Source: Mugil cephalus (Eukaryota > Chordata > Actinopteri > Mugiliformes > Mugilidae). Taken from it: a stretch of 64,000 nucleotides of DNA. Every line of letters starts with the position of its first letter. Within the stretch, counting starts at the first letter, position 1. Below, piece by piece: positions 38,409-50,499 of the stretch. Location: NCBI RefSeq assembly GCF_022458985.1, contig NC_061776.1:12311597-12375596 (forward strand), in the 5' to 3' direction. The position numbers were made by a program, and so were the translations under genes. The notes beneath the pieces are model-generated. The model worked only from the letters and a program-made list of their open reading frames with translations, was not told where the DNA came from and did not search any database.

Positions 38409-38649
38409 AAAGGAAGAAAGAAACTGAGATACAACCTAGTCTAATACTTTGGCCTCATGAGTTCTTTTATTTCAGATCAAGTTCATTTCCCTACTAAATT
38501 AATACTTTTGTATTTCCACCTACGTAAGCGTGTGTGTGTAATTTAGGGCTTTTCAATTATATCTTTTATGTTGTTACTTGAAAGACAGAGAAAATGAGTC
38601 TGGATGTTTCAGTGCATTTTCATTGCATTTTTTTAAAATCTGGCACTAC

Positions 38650-38704
<55 letters not shown>
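38650..38704. repeat. Poly-A followed by (TA)n
   Basis: About 29 A residues run directly into about 13 TA units. Confidence 0.95.
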
Positions 38705-38710
<6 letters not shown>

Positions 38711-39032
38711 TATAAATCATCAACCATCAAAATAAGTGTTGCTACTGATAATTGACATGTTGACAAGGCTCTAATAATGCCTCCAAGAAAAAGACACTTT
38801 GCATTTATATTATTGAAAATATCTCACTTTTTGAGTTTTTTTCTCTTTTTTTTGAAAAAATGTTGTGATCATCAGAAACATTGGCATATAACAGGTGAAA
38901 AGCCAGAAAAAAATCTAACTTTTGGTATTTATGATTAATACTGCAGCGGATTAAAAGATTTATGGAAAAAAAAAAATGCATTTTTGAAGATGACACTTTT
39001 GTGAGTTTTAAAGGGTTAAATGAACATAAAGG

Positions 39033-39148
39033 CTACGGTGGCTGTTTACCAAACGGCGTGAAGGCAAAGGTGGGCATGGCTGGTGGTGCAGAGAGGAACG
39101 GGTTGAGGGGGCTGATGGGAGTTTGGTCCAGTCCGGATGGAGAGATCA
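39033..39148 (-). other. Candidate short terminal exon of the second TRIM gene
   Basis: A strong pyrimidine-rich acceptor (CTCCGTTCTCACAG) ends at 39149. Read in the phase left by the TRIM exon at 42649 (one base, G), the exon encodes VISPSGLDQTPISPLNPF...FTPFGKQPP and stops at 39033. The block is more GC-rich than its surroundings. If real, it replaces the PRY-SPRY domain by a 38-residue proline-rich tail. An upstream acceptor in a different frame is also open, so this assignment is uncertain. Confidence 0.3.
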
Positions 39149-40189
39149 CTGTGAGAACGGAGAGAACGAGCAGAGTTAGTGCGGAGCCTCTGGACTGTGA
39201 GAAGCTGCAGAACTTATGCAGATTCAGCAAACTCCCCGGTAAACAAACACGCTGAGTTTGGTGTTTTTTCGGCTGCGAGGTATCGGGTCAGGATGGGATT
39301 TATTTATTTACTTTATTAGAGCGGTCACACGCCGTTTAAGTACAGAGCTACATTTATATCTCACAGGAAATATCCAGTGAAGGGTTAGAATTATTACCAA
39401 CTGTATTAATTTACTGAGGCTTGTATCCCATTACTGTCAGTACATCCCAGCTATACACAACATTAGTAACACCTAATAATATCACAAATGAACTATTTCG
39501 CTTAAAATTACGCGCAAAACCTTTTATGAATAATCCTGCTGCAGAGCTGAAAACTGAAGTGAACAACAACCCGGTGAATCCGGACTCTCGGATTCTGAGA
39601 AATGAGGAGCCGCCCGCGATAAAACCATGAAGATTACCTTCGAACTGACCGTGTCCTGATGAATGCTGGTTTCACCTGGTCAATTATTAATTTGGCTTTT
39701 TCACAGCTTCACAGTGGACTTCACACACTTAGTTAATCCAAAGGTCGATGCTGCTCACGTGTCACTGACAACTTGTGTCTACATAGGAAACATTACATAA
39801 CTAAACGGATAAATTCGAGGCAGAAGGTTCGTCCCCACGTCTCAGTCAAGCTGCAGCAATCACTGGTTCTAAAGGGTTTTACTAAACAGGGCGGCTGTGA
39901 TTTGATCTGAGCAGCTCTGGTTCCTGTAATCTTTTTTTCCTCGTCGTTATTCGTGTGTCTTTACATGTTCTGTAGCTGCTTTCGAGCTTTGATCATCTCT
40001 CGTGGAACCACCTGGAGACTATATATTGACTTGTAGATGGTTCTGGCTCCTACTGTTTCATTCTGGTGAGGAGCACAGGTGTGTTTCTTTCACTGATTTA
40101 GCAGCACACCATGTAATTATTCGCAGTTTTGCCTTTGTTAGTTGCTCTACAATGAATAAGAAAGCATAAGTGATCCCTACACACCAATC

Positions 40190-40660
40190 CACTCACACTC
40201 CTCCGCTCCTCATTCTCTCTCTAAACACTAAAGACTCTTAAACCACCTCCACTGCACCACACACACTTAAAAAATCTGTTTGCACAATACTATGCACCAA
40301 ATATTGCACTAGTTTAGTAAAATTGGGTAGCTATTACTTATTATTCATGCACTGTTTATATCGTCTAATTTATCATCTACCATTTCCTCTAGTATATTCA
40401 CAGTATCTCTATCAATCGTTGTGTATATCTCGTACATATGGTCTCATCTGTACATAGGTTTCATCTGTAAAAACTGTCTATATGCTGTTAAAAGAACCTG
40501 TACCACACCTCTTATACACCTATAAACTATTTATGCTACATGCACTTACTGCACATGTGGTTAGATGCTAAACTGCATTTCGTTGCTCTGTACCTGTACA
40601 TGTGTAATGACAATAAAGTCGATTCTAATCTGACATAATCTAACCTAATTGGATCTAAAC
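40190..40660 (+). repeat. LINE 3' untranslated tail
   Basis: The stretch ends with actgcatttcgttgctctgt, acatgtgtaatgacaataaa and gtcgattctaatc, the characteristic 3' terminus of a widespread fish LINE family whose copies end in repeated TCTAAT units. No reverse-transcriptase sequence remains. Confidence 0.6.
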
Positions 40661-41087
40661 TAATCATATTTTATGCTGCTTCTGGTTTCCTTGCTGCAAT
40701 CATTAGTTGATAATCCTCTGTCGACTGTTCAGATTTTACATATTTTCCTGTCATAACTCAGGTATTCGCAGGTTTATTTTTTCACGCTTTTGTCTCTTGT
40801 TGTCTGTTAAATACATTTAATGTTGGCTCCTGCCTTGTGTCACGACCTGATTCGTTAAGTCAGTGTTGTTCGTCATTTTAATAGACGATAATATCGTGTA
40901 AATGAACACAGTGCGTGTTTTACGTCTGCCCATTTTCTTCCGTTCTACTGTTCATTTGAGTGAAATTCATGAATAAAGTTAAAGTTAAATGACTTTTTCT
41001 GTTGATATCCTGATAATCTCATTGTTGTGACATTTTTTGTCCACAATAATCAAACTAAGTTTACAAGTTTTTATGGATAGGAACCCC

Positions 41088-41114
41088 CACATTGATACTG
41101 TTTGTATCAATGTG
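41088..41114. repeat. Perfect 11-bp hairpin
   Basis: CACATTGATAC and GTATCAATGTG flank a five-base TGTTT loop. Confidence 0.85.
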
Positions 41115-41784
41115 AAGACCAACAACGGCTCAAATGCTTGGTTGTAGCAGACAAACAACATGAAGGAAACACTTTAACTATTAAACTATTTTAGACTGTT
41201 TCTATAAACAATTATCATGGGAAGATGAATTCATAATTATAATAACCATTCTGCAGCTCTACTGTCGGGTCACTTTTATTTAAATGGCTCTAACGCTACA
41301 TGAAACACCTTCAGTTGAGATGGGAAAACTATGAAGCCCTTAAGGGAACATGCTACATTTCTTCTTTAAAAAGTATCTTGTGTTTATGAGATACGATCTT
41401 GTGCGTGAGCTGCCTCTGGAAGGTGTGTCATGTTATTCAGACATTAGCCCCTACGTCTGTGTTTCATGTGGCTCATTCACACGGGATGATCTCTGCTGCT
41501 TTACACCTGACTCCGCTGCGTGTCAGAGAGCAATTTACACTTCTGACAGCTTTAGTTACCCTGGGAAGAAATTAGTTTCTTGGGCGTGTGACATACTTTT
41601 TTTTTTTTTTTTAAATCCCCCATGTCCCCTTAGGGGCTCCATACAAACCTCCCAACAAGACACCTTGAAATAAGAGATATGTACTTTGTGAGTTTTGTTT
41701 TTATCAAATGATCCTAAAAAGATATCAGCTCTTCAGATGATGTTTAAGATGCATTTACATTCACACAGAGATACTTAAGTCATT

Positions 41785-42390
41785 CAGTGCGTTTACATGC
41801 AGAGCTTAATCGAGCTATGCTCAAAATTAGACTTTCTGACTACAGTCCTTGTCCCAGTTTACATGAAGCGCAAGAAAATCGAACAACTGTTCTCCTCCTC
41901 TACACTAGGTGGCGATACGTGTCTTTTCAGCGGGTTAATACCACGTTAATACGGCCCGATTTCCTGGTTGACCTATAACGCGGTATAATAAACTAGAGTC
42001 ATTCATGCGGCGTACGAGCACTTCAAACAACAACCAGACGCATAATAGTACAATTTTAATCTTGTACGTAATGTTCGCGCTACTTCTGGTGCAGGTAAGA
42101 TCCGCGCTATCCCTCAGACGGCTCCGTTTCTCGTCTTCTTTTGCGATCGACTTTCTTAGCCATTTTGTTCCGGGGTCACGCGCCAGCGCAGTGGTTGTGG
42201 AGCATGTGCACACGTATTATCCGATTGAAAACTCTGATTCAATTGTATTATCTGGGTGTCTCAACCGGATCATGAGAACTCGATGAGAACGATTTTAATT
42301 GGAGTTAAGTGTTTACATGCACTTAAGTTCTCCTGTTATAGTCCAATTAAGGCAATAATCAATTTTTTTCACGTGCATGTAAACGCACTG
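41785..42390. mobile_element. MITE with CAGTGCGTTTACATGCA terminal inverted repeats
   Basis: The left end CAGTGCGTTTACATGCA and right end TGCATGTAAACGCACTG are perfect complements. Further tttacatg motifs lie just inside both ends. The 606-base element has no transposase frame. Flanking bases give no clear target-site duplication, so I do not name a superfamily. Confidence 0.75.
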
Positions 42391-42648
42391 ACTGTCTCCC
42401 TAAAGAGGCGAGGTCTTTAAGACCTTGTGAATGTGTGATGAAGACCAGACTCACATATGGGCGTTTCCATGTGTTCGGCTGACCCGGCGTCACCAGACTG
42501 CGTCGCGTCATGCTGCACTGGAGGATTCTGGTGACCTACAATAACTACATCTTTCACTACAAAAGAGAGAAATGACATTTAAAAAAAAAAAACAAACAAA
42601 AAAAATCATTTCTTTTCATGTTTTCCAAAGAGACGTAGCCCTCTGTAC

Positions 42649-45600
42649 CTTTCTCATAAATGCTGACAAATCCTTCCTGACAGACCTCCTGCAGCAGCCC
42701 CTTAAAATCTGACAGAGCTGTCATGACGGGGAGCACGGTGAGGCCGGGGTCAGAGGTGACTAGAGGCAAAGCCGGCAGCCCAGGTGGAGCGTGGAGAGAC
42801 TGACAGCTCTAAACACGGACAGCAAGGGTTAGGGGTGAAGTCTGGCCAAGTGTTAGAGAAAAATCTAAAAGACACGGAGGAGCCCGCGAGGCGTTACCTG
42901 AAGGAAAGAGACGGGGTCCTCTGTGTTGGAAACCTTGTCCAGTTCAGCCTCGCTCTTCTTCAGCTCGGCGATCTCCTTCTGGATCCTCTCCAGCAGCTGC
43001 TCGGCGTCGCTGACGGCCATCTTCTCCTGGGCCTTGATCAGCTCCCGCACCTCGAAGCGCTTCAACTCTATCGACCGGATCAGCTCAGAGAAGACGCTGT
43101 CGCTCTCCTCCGACGCTGCCCGAGCCGAGCGCTGGAGGGAGACACAAAGCAACGAACAGCAGACAGAGTGAGGATGATAATGGCTGTGGTTCAAAGGAGG
43201 TTCCCAGCCGTAATGCTAATAAAACGACATGTATTGAACTGTAACATGAGCGTGGCGGCGGGACAGTTTTATTAGTATGAGCACTTACGGTGAGAGAGAA
43301 AATGGCTTGTCTCAGCTCCTGCGCCTCCTTCTCTCTCTGCTGAGCCCTCATCTGGGAGCTGTGCTTCATGTCACCGAGCTGCATCTGAGGACAAATGTCG
43401 ACATGATGCAAAATGTCACTTTTACTGAGTGAAAGTAAAGGTTAAATCACTTTTAGGAGGAAGGTGGCTTACAGGTCTGGGTTTAAGGGGGAATCTTAAC
43501 TCCTGAATCATCAGTAAAGAAGAAGCAAAACCAAGTCGATGTCGCTCTTTCACACCAAACAGACCAGATCTAATGCAAACTATTGCATCTTATTATCATT
43601 CATGTGCATGTAAGACATATTCTTCCATCTCTATTTCGTGCACATTTTTTTTTTCCCATTTTGTTTGATTTTATTTTACGAGATTTTGTATTTATTTTTA
43701 CTTGTGTCTCTCACGAACGCAACTAAGCTACTGTATCCAAGCAACTTCCCTTGAGGATCATTTAAGTTCATCTAAGTCTAAACTAAAAGATCTGTTTGTG
43801 CTTTTACTCTCGTTATTCTGCCCAGACCACATCCGACCGACTGGTTCACACTTTCCAGACCTGGACTAGATAAATATGGAGGCATGAAATACTCTGGTTT
43901 TACCTTGTGGCAGAAGTTAAGAACCCACAAACAAATAAATATAATTTCATTGCTTGTCTAAATATTAGTCAAAAGTTCATTGTACTCAGATCAGTGCATA
44001 CTTTAAAGTATTTGTCAAAACAGGGATTTTCTTTACCTCCACCTAAAGAGCTTTATACCAGGGTCAAAGTTTCCTTTAAGAGCTGTGTGTGAGATTTGCA
44101 GTTGTTTACAACTTTGTTTCACTGTAAATCAAAGTGGTGCTTTTGGGAAAAGGTACAGATTTACATTAAAAGAAAAACACCGCAGTTATATTTGTCAGGA
44201 TTCCACTAGTTTCATTTATAAGATTACTGTTCTTAGACCAGAGAAACACGGAGACTCCAGAGACTGTTTGAAACTTTAAACTTAGGATACTTATCATTTC
44301 GTTTATATCAATCTACCCAGACAACGTGAGACCAGAGACTGTTTAAAACTTTAAACTTATAAAATCTGTAAGATGCTTGTCATTTCATTTATATTAATTT
44401 ACCCAAGATTTGATTAAACTGTAAACGGGACAAAGGTTGTTTTGTTCAACAGAAATCTAGATTAGATTTAATCAGGTCTAGATTGGACATTGGACCACTT
44501 ACACACACCAAGAACAGAAAATAAATTTGAATTTGTGAAAACGAGATGTGTGGAAAACTGTGAGGGGAAAGCACCAACAAAGATAAGGAGGAAAAATATG
44601 ACTAATCAACCGTCTTTCACCGTGCAGACCGTCACGTGTTTCTATACAGCATAACCTTTGAATATAAACAGGCTGACCAGATTAGAGTTTGTGAAAAAGA
44701 GGGTCCTACAACCGGGGACACACACAGAGAAACGCAACGCAAATTTGATCTAGTAGAACAAAATCCCAGAAGTGTGAAATCGTTTCAAAGTTTTAGTCTG
44801 ACAAATTTTAAAATCTCAAAAAGGGAACGCCTGGTCACCCTGATATAAACCGATCAGGCATAACAATATGACCACTAACGGGTGAAGTAAAAAACAGTGA
44901 CAATTTATTGTTCTGCTGGGTAACTAGACATGTACCACCCACTTAGACCAGACAGGACACACATGCAAAAATGGTTTAGGAACAACTCAGAAAAACACAA
45001 AAAACAGCACAAGGTGTTGACCTGGCCTCCAAATTCATTACATCCCAAACTAACTAAATAAGTTTCTGTGGGATGCACCGGATCCACAGAGACCCCTACC
45101 CTAAACCCATAGGACCAGAGGTCCACACTAATAACATCCAGGACACCCTCAGAAGACCCATGTCCATTCTCTGATGAGTGGTCATAATGTTACGCCTGAT
45201 CGGTGCAAACAGTACAGCATGAAACAAAACAACTACTTTAGTGTCAAATGTCTCGGTCTTGAGCCTCTCCGGTGATGCCTTACCTGTTTCTGTTGTATCT
45301 CTGCCTCCACCAGCACCGTGTCGTGTCCCTTGTGCTCATCCGTCAGACACAGGTAGCAGATGCAGCACTTGTCGGTGCGGCAGTACACCTCCAGCAGCTT
45401 GTCGTGTTGGGGACAAATTGTCTCCTGGAGTCGCTTGGAGGCCGACACCAGCTTGTGCTTCTTGAAGGCGGCGGACTCGTAGTGAGGCTGGACGTGTGCG
45501 TCGCAGTACGAGGCCAGACACACCAGGCAGGACTTGACAGCCTTGTTCTTGCTCCCGGTGCAGACGTCGCACTCCACGTCGTCGGCCTGCGCCAAGGAAG

Positions 45601-45883
45601 TCTGGGCGGGGGGCGCCGAGGCCTCGCTGAGCCTCGTCTTCCTGAATCTGTCCACCACATCGGCCAGCATGGTGTTTCTATTGAGCGCCGGCCTCGGGTT
45701 GAAGTTTTGTCGGCACTGCGGGCAGACGAAGACCCCGAGGTAGTCGTCCTGGTCCCAGTAGTTCTGGATGCATCTGGAGCAGTAGCTGTGTCCGCACGGG
45801 ATCGTCACGGGGTCCTTCAACACGTCCAGACATATGGAGCAGTTGAACTGGTCCTTGTCCAGGAGGACTCCGGCCTGAGCCAT
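42649..45883 (-). CDS. TRIM E3 ubiquitin ligase lacking a visible PRY-SPRY exon
   Basis: Four exons join in phase: 45883-45284 (200 codons), 43384-43289 (96 bases), 43131-42898 (234) and 42808-42649 (160, ending in phase 1). The first encodes a C3HC4 RING (CSICLDVLKDPVTIPCGHSYC...CPQCRQNFNPRP), a B-box 1-like CDVCTGSKNKAVKSCLVC and a B-box 2, CPQHDKLLEVYCRTDKCCIC...H. Exons 2-3 are coiled coil (SAEARAASEE-like start, ELIRSIELKRFEVRELI). Exon sizes 234 and 160 are the same as in the neighbouring TRIM gene, so the two are paralogues. Downstream to the next gene I find no PRY-SPRY sequence; a short tail exon near 39.1 kb is possible. Without SPRY it would keep ligase and self-association parts but lose the usual target-binding domain. 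Confidence 0.85.
43590..43760 (+). repeat. Dispersed repeat copy 1
   Basis: Shares atgcaactaagctactgt-type and ccaagcaacttcycttgwgg sequence, with similar flanks, with 60045-60190. It resembles a retroposon 3' end lying in the second TRIM gene's first intron region. Confidence 0.5.
44245..44405. repeat. Two-copy tandem repeat, unit about 77 bp
   Basis: The block agagactgtttgaaacttta...cattt(c/g)gtttatat...tacccaga occurs at about 44255 and again at about 44332 with few differences and a short insertion. Confidence 0.75.
44848..45207. mobile_element. Internally deleted Tc1-like element
   Basis: The ends are inverted repeats: ACCGATCAGGCATAACAATA(TGACCAC) on the left and the complement of GTGGTCATAATGTTACGCCTGATCGGT on the right. 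This terminal sequence belongs to a very common fish Tc1-like transposon. The interior keeps scraps such as aatttggaggccaggtcaac (complement strand) but no transposase frame. It is about 360 bases long and lies in TRIM intron 1. Confidence 0.8.
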
Positions 45884-46084
45884 CGTCGAAAAAAACACCC
45901 AAAGACGGTGGAAATAAGTGAAAACACAGGGACGTGGTCGACAGAGTCACAGCAGAGTGCTACTGCCGTTTGGTTTGTTTACAGGAAGTGACGGGGGAGG
46001 GGGTGTGGCTAAAGTGACATCACCGGAAACTGCAGGGGATTTAATTTTTAAAATACAGTTTCAAAATAATATACTTTAAATATT

Positions 46085-46215
46085 GATTGAAGGTTCTCAG
46101 TCATCTAGGTCAAAAAAAAGGCAACCAGACTTTTTTGAGAAGACTCCTCCGAGTGGCTTCTTCAGTTCTAAGACACTGGTGGGAAGTTAAGGTTTAAATA
46201 GGAGACTCTGTGGGT
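46085..46215 (-). repeat. Dispersed fish repeat (reverse of the 7.7 kb and 12.2 kb fragments)
   Basis: Contains attgaaggttctcagtcatc, the complement of the gatgactgagaaccttca-type sequence at 12197, followed by gagtggcttcttcagttcta as at 7.8 kb. Confidence 0.5.
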
Positions 46216-46219
46216 TGAA

Positions 46220-48500
46220 CCCATAATAAACTTGCTTGACTCGTCTCTGTAGGAACCAGAAACTGGTGCAACTAATTGCTTTAAACAGTTGGATACTTAC
46301 CTGTCCTAAGAAATTCTTCTGCTTTACTTGTGTTCTTTAAACTTTTGACACTAAATATACTGTTATGTTATGTCATGTCATGTATCGTTTGTCTTTCGGC
46401 ATATATAATATTTTCCTATGTATACTTTACAGAGTGGTAGATATTTATCTTATTCCAAAGTTAATGGTGTAATAGTATACAATAAATAAACCAATAAATA
46501 CAACAATAACAACACTGCAGTGCAGAAAAAACCCCACCACAAACCAAATTTTAACATCAGTAAAAACAGGAACAAAAATCATCTACACGTTTTAATTCTG
46601 AAATGCTTGTCAACAATAACCCACAGCCTACACACTTTGTTTTTGTTTTTTACAGTTATTTTTTGCACGACCCACTTCCTCACTGTTGTAACATTTATTT
46701 ACCAATTTCAACAATTTTGAATGTCTTTGTATTTCGATTTAGAATAGAAATATACTTTATTCATCCCTTGGGGGAAATTCAAGTTTGTTTTTGTTTTTTA
46801 GAATCGAGAAATACTTTATTCAAAAAAAATACTTTATTCACTTTACTTTTCTCTAATATGTATTTCTCCCTATATATATGTTGTATATATATGTTGTTAT
46901 TTTGTGGTAGATTTTCATTATAATATTCCTGTCAAATTCGTTCTTTTTCGTATTTATCCATGTCAAGTTCAATATCTTGCAACTTACAATAAGGAGGTAT
47001 TTTCAGCAAAAAAAAAGCGGCACTAGACCGCCCCCTATCGCTAATATTACATTACTGCATCTTCACTGTATAAGCAGTTGCAGCCTTTTTGTGTGTGTAT
47101 GTGTGTGCTGTGTATGCATCTTATTTACTCATTTGTGTAATTTGGGGTAGTTTATTCTATAGTCAAGATTTTAACAACCATATTAAAATTGCATGTTTTT
47201 AATTTAAAGTCTTAATTTAGAAAACATGTAGTGGTCAACAAGAACTACACACTTAATCTTCACTACATGTAAAAATTGCGCTCATGTCTTTTTATCCAGT
47301 CCTACTACAGCCTGTTTGAGGAGCTCGGATACATGTTTTCTTAGTTCCTTAAACACATCTGACAACACCCCGTCACAAATCTTGTCAGTACATCTTCATT
47401 GCAGTAATACAAACTACAAACAATTACTCAAACACAGTTTCCAGTGCATTTTTAATTCAAAATGCATGTAAATAATTTAACACAATAAATAAAGTTTGAT
47501 ACATGAATCCATTCCCATAAATGTATAAATAATACATGGACCATGAACAGACGATGCATATTTTCAAACTTCAGTAAATTAAATTTGGTGGTCAGTGTAT
47601 TCACAACATAAATAAGACAGATTAGACTTACATGTTAAAAAAAAAAAATCTAATTTCCTCCATACGGAACAATACATTACTTTGGTCACAAACGAAAGCG
47701 CAGATGCTGCATGAACGAGGAGGTTGCAGGTTTCCAGCTCAATGAAAACAGACAACACTCAAACATTCATTGCTCATTGTGCGTTGCAAGCTCAGAAAAG
47801 TTGCCAGCAACCTTAGGTTCGTGTTTGCCTTTCAATAACAATTCAAGCACTTTCTCTTGAAAATTACATGCGCCTTTTCCAAATCAAGCAGCCCTCTGCT
47901 ATTTTAAATCTGATAAAAGAATAAATAAAATATTCCCTATTAACAGGACATCGGTTTATGTACTCATTTGGGTTAACATGTGCAAAATACTGATGGAATA
48001 GGAAAACAACTGTCGGTACATGTCCAAGATGTCCGTTCAAGTATTTTATCACACATATGGATGTATCTTGTGAAAAGTTTTAACTGTCAGTAACTGTAAA
48101 CTACAAGAAACAGGCACAAAAATATTCTGGTAGTTTCAAAACATGCATCGATGTCAGTGGAAGATTAAGTTTTGCTCTACATGCTAATCTAAAGTCAGAG
48201 AATGAAGACGCCTAAAGCCAGTCTAATCACAGTCCACTACTGAATAAAGCTGCAAGGAGAAAGCTACGGTCCTGTTTGACTTTTACTTCCAGTGAACAAC
48301 TTTCAATATGATCCCAATGCGTACAGTGCTTTTTAAATAGTCAGATAAATTTCAGTTCAAGTTTTCGGCTGTCCTAAGTATTTCACATCATACAAAAATA
48401 CACAGCAGGTAGGACTGAACCAAAACAGCTATGAGTGGAATCTTGGAAGTCAACTAAAACTCTCTACGATGTTTAACTGTTTGTTTGCACGTATGTGTAC
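46220..48500. other. Gene-free interval downstream of the first THEM6-like gene
   Basis: AT-rich. Contains a reversed retroposon tail (tactttattcatcccttggg at 46755). Part of the right-hand portion may be the 3' UTR of the neighbouring minus-strand gene. No other exon seen. Confidence 0.45.
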
Positions 48501-48502
48501 GT

Positions 48503-48506
<4 letters not shown>

Positions 48507-48545
<39 letters not shown>
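48507..48545. repeat. (TG)n microsatellite
   Basis: About 19 TG units, lying about 55 bases past the stop codon of the THEM6-like gene and probably in its 3' UTR. Confidence 0.95.
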
Positions 48546-48546
<1 letters not shown>

Positions 48547-48598
48547 CGATGCTATGATATGTGTCTACACTCATGATACGTGGTGTCATGGTGCGGCT

Positions 48599-49891
48599 TC
48601 ACTTGTTCTTGTCCTCCAGGCCGCTCTCTGCTCTCAGGGCCTGGCTGCTGGCTGAAATAAAGCTGATCCAGTGTTTGAGGTCCTCCGGAAACTCCGGGCA
48701 CTCGATCTGCACGAAAACACAGCGTAAGCAGAATGCAGATGAAGAACAGAGCAACAGTCTCGAGAGGGAACAATTTCCTGGTGAGTTTTCTTGAACAAAG
48801 TTCAAAATATTCCCTGGTTCAAGCTTCTCCATTGTGTTGATCTCATGCTTTTATTTGTCTTAAGTACGGACACACCAAAATTACATCAGAGACTCACTGG
48901 TGATGAAGGCTGACTGTGCCAACAATGATGGCGCCATTCTAAATAATTGTGTCTTTGTAAAAGTATTTGTATATTCAAATGTTTACATTAGATAAAGATG
49001 TAAATGAGCAACCTTTGTGCACTTTCAGCTTCCTCATTCATCAAATGACTGAAAACCCAGTGACTGGGGTCCAACTAGTACCAGAGGTGTGGGACAGACC
49101 AGAAAAACTCACCGGCCGACCATCAGAATAATGTGTCATGGTCTTAATGAGATTAGAAATAAAATATTTTGAATGCATGTTAGACAAGATGATATTCAAA
49201 GGTGTCACCTTTGATTATGAGATATTTGAAAATCAGCTGTTTATTCATTTATTTTATCTACTTTAAGCAGACTATGAATTAATAGTAAATGAAATATTTT
49301 GTGTTTAAGTGATGTGAATCTAGAAATAAACTAATCGCAAAATTAATTTACAGATAAAGAAATTACCTGCCATGCAAATACTTTACACACCTTCTTTTTG
49401 CAGACAAACTCGATGATCATCTCCGGGCTGCAGCGCACCACATTCTGCTTACAGAGCAGGATCGCAGACACAAAGTCGTCTTTCTTGGACACAAAGCGCT
49501 GCTCCAGGTAAAAAGCCTTCTCATCCCAGCCTAGTACTTTGGTCCGAATCTCAAAAGCCTCACGGAAGGCCAGGGAGCGCCGGTACCGGATGGTGGAGGC
49601 CCCTACCACCATTTTGGCTCCCAGTTTGCGTGAGGCCATGAACAGCCCGTTTCTCATGTAATGGTGGAAGCGGGCAAAGTCACACTCCCTCAGATAGCGA
49701 GAGTTGTTCATGTGGCCCATGTAGTCCAAATCGTGGGGAAGAACCATGCCATCAATGCTCTGCTCAGCCAGAATGTCCCATATTCTGGGCTGGAACCAAG
49801 CTTGGACGAACACCTGGGCCCCACGTAGGAAGTACCATACATCCAGGCTACAGAAGAGCAGGAGGAGGGCACCTAGCACCAGCAGCAACAT
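48599..49891 (-). CDS. them6: THEM6-like hotdog-fold protein (copy A)
   Basis: Two coding exons, 49895-49391 (ATG 49891) and 48706-48599, give 202 residues (human THEM6 is 208). An N-terminal hydrophobic anchor ([20 protein letters not shown]) precedes a 4HBT/hotdog domain with [33 protein letters not shown] and [12 protein letters not shown]. The C-terminus is [24 protein letters not shown]6 is a thioesterase-superfamily protein associated with the ER membrane and lipid homeostasis; its substrate is not settled. The start is fixed by an acceptor (TTTCAG|AGAGATG) four bases upstream. An untranslated first exon ends at a donor at 50430. A close paralogue lies at 58.1-58.8 kb with the same exon phases and intron position. 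Confidence 0.93.
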
Positions 49892-50430
49892 CTCTCTGAA
49901 ACATCAGTCCAAATTACACAGCATTAATCTGATGCGTTTAGAAATAATTCATTTACAGCATTCTGCATGCAAGTGTAAAGGTCTACAGCAATTTCCCATG
50001 AAACGATGACTTAAAAAGACAGTGACTGTTTTCTAAATGAACGGCTCCCATTAATGTTTAACAAAATGCATTTTGACCTCATCAATGTCAACACAGCTGT
50101 GTGCAGGAAAACGAGAGATCGGTGCATCTTTAATTCCCTGACTCATTATGGTTGCTAAAAAACAAACAAACACGACAGCTGTTTTATTTTCATAAACAGC
50201 GGCTTCAACCTTGAGAGGACCAGGAAGCTAATGCTGCTGTGTTCAAGTAGACGCTGTGACAGCCAAATCTGTTAGCTTAGCCGCTAGCTGCCAGTAGCCG
50301 GTGGCCTCGGTGCAAAACCGACCGCACTCTCACGCGTAAAGTCGTTACTCTTTTAGCTTTCCTGCGCCAAAATTCAACCTACAGCAATACATATCCCGTT
50401 AGAGTATTTCTGACAACTGCAAAACTCACT

Positions 50431-50475
50431 GTGCGTCCTGAAGAAAGTGCTACCATGAGATGCGATGCAACTTGA
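50431..50475 (-). promoter_or_regulatory. THEM6-like A untranslated first exon / promoter
   Basis: Donor ACGCACA|GTGAGT at 50430 in a CpG-richer patch just upstream of the first coding exon. The transcription start is not visible as a motif. Confidence 0.4.
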
Positions 50476-50499
50476 AGAACCGGTAGAATGAATGAACAT

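Larger units (their letters stand above)
36600..39032. other. AT-rich interval between TRIM genes with a LINE remnant
   Basis: Apart from the LINE tail and microsatellites listed separately, I see no exon here. In particular there is no PRY-SPRY coding stretch on the minus strand. Confidence 0.55.

Noticed and set aside
38962-39255. A 97-codon + strand frame starting MEKKKCIFEDD
   Set aside because: No splice or homology support; the GC-rich part reads better on the minus strand as a possible TRIM tail exon.
45272-45991. A 239-codon + strand open frame over the TRIM RING exon
   Set aside because: It is antisense to a well-supported RING/B-box exon in GC-rich sequence; it has no domain and no splice logic.
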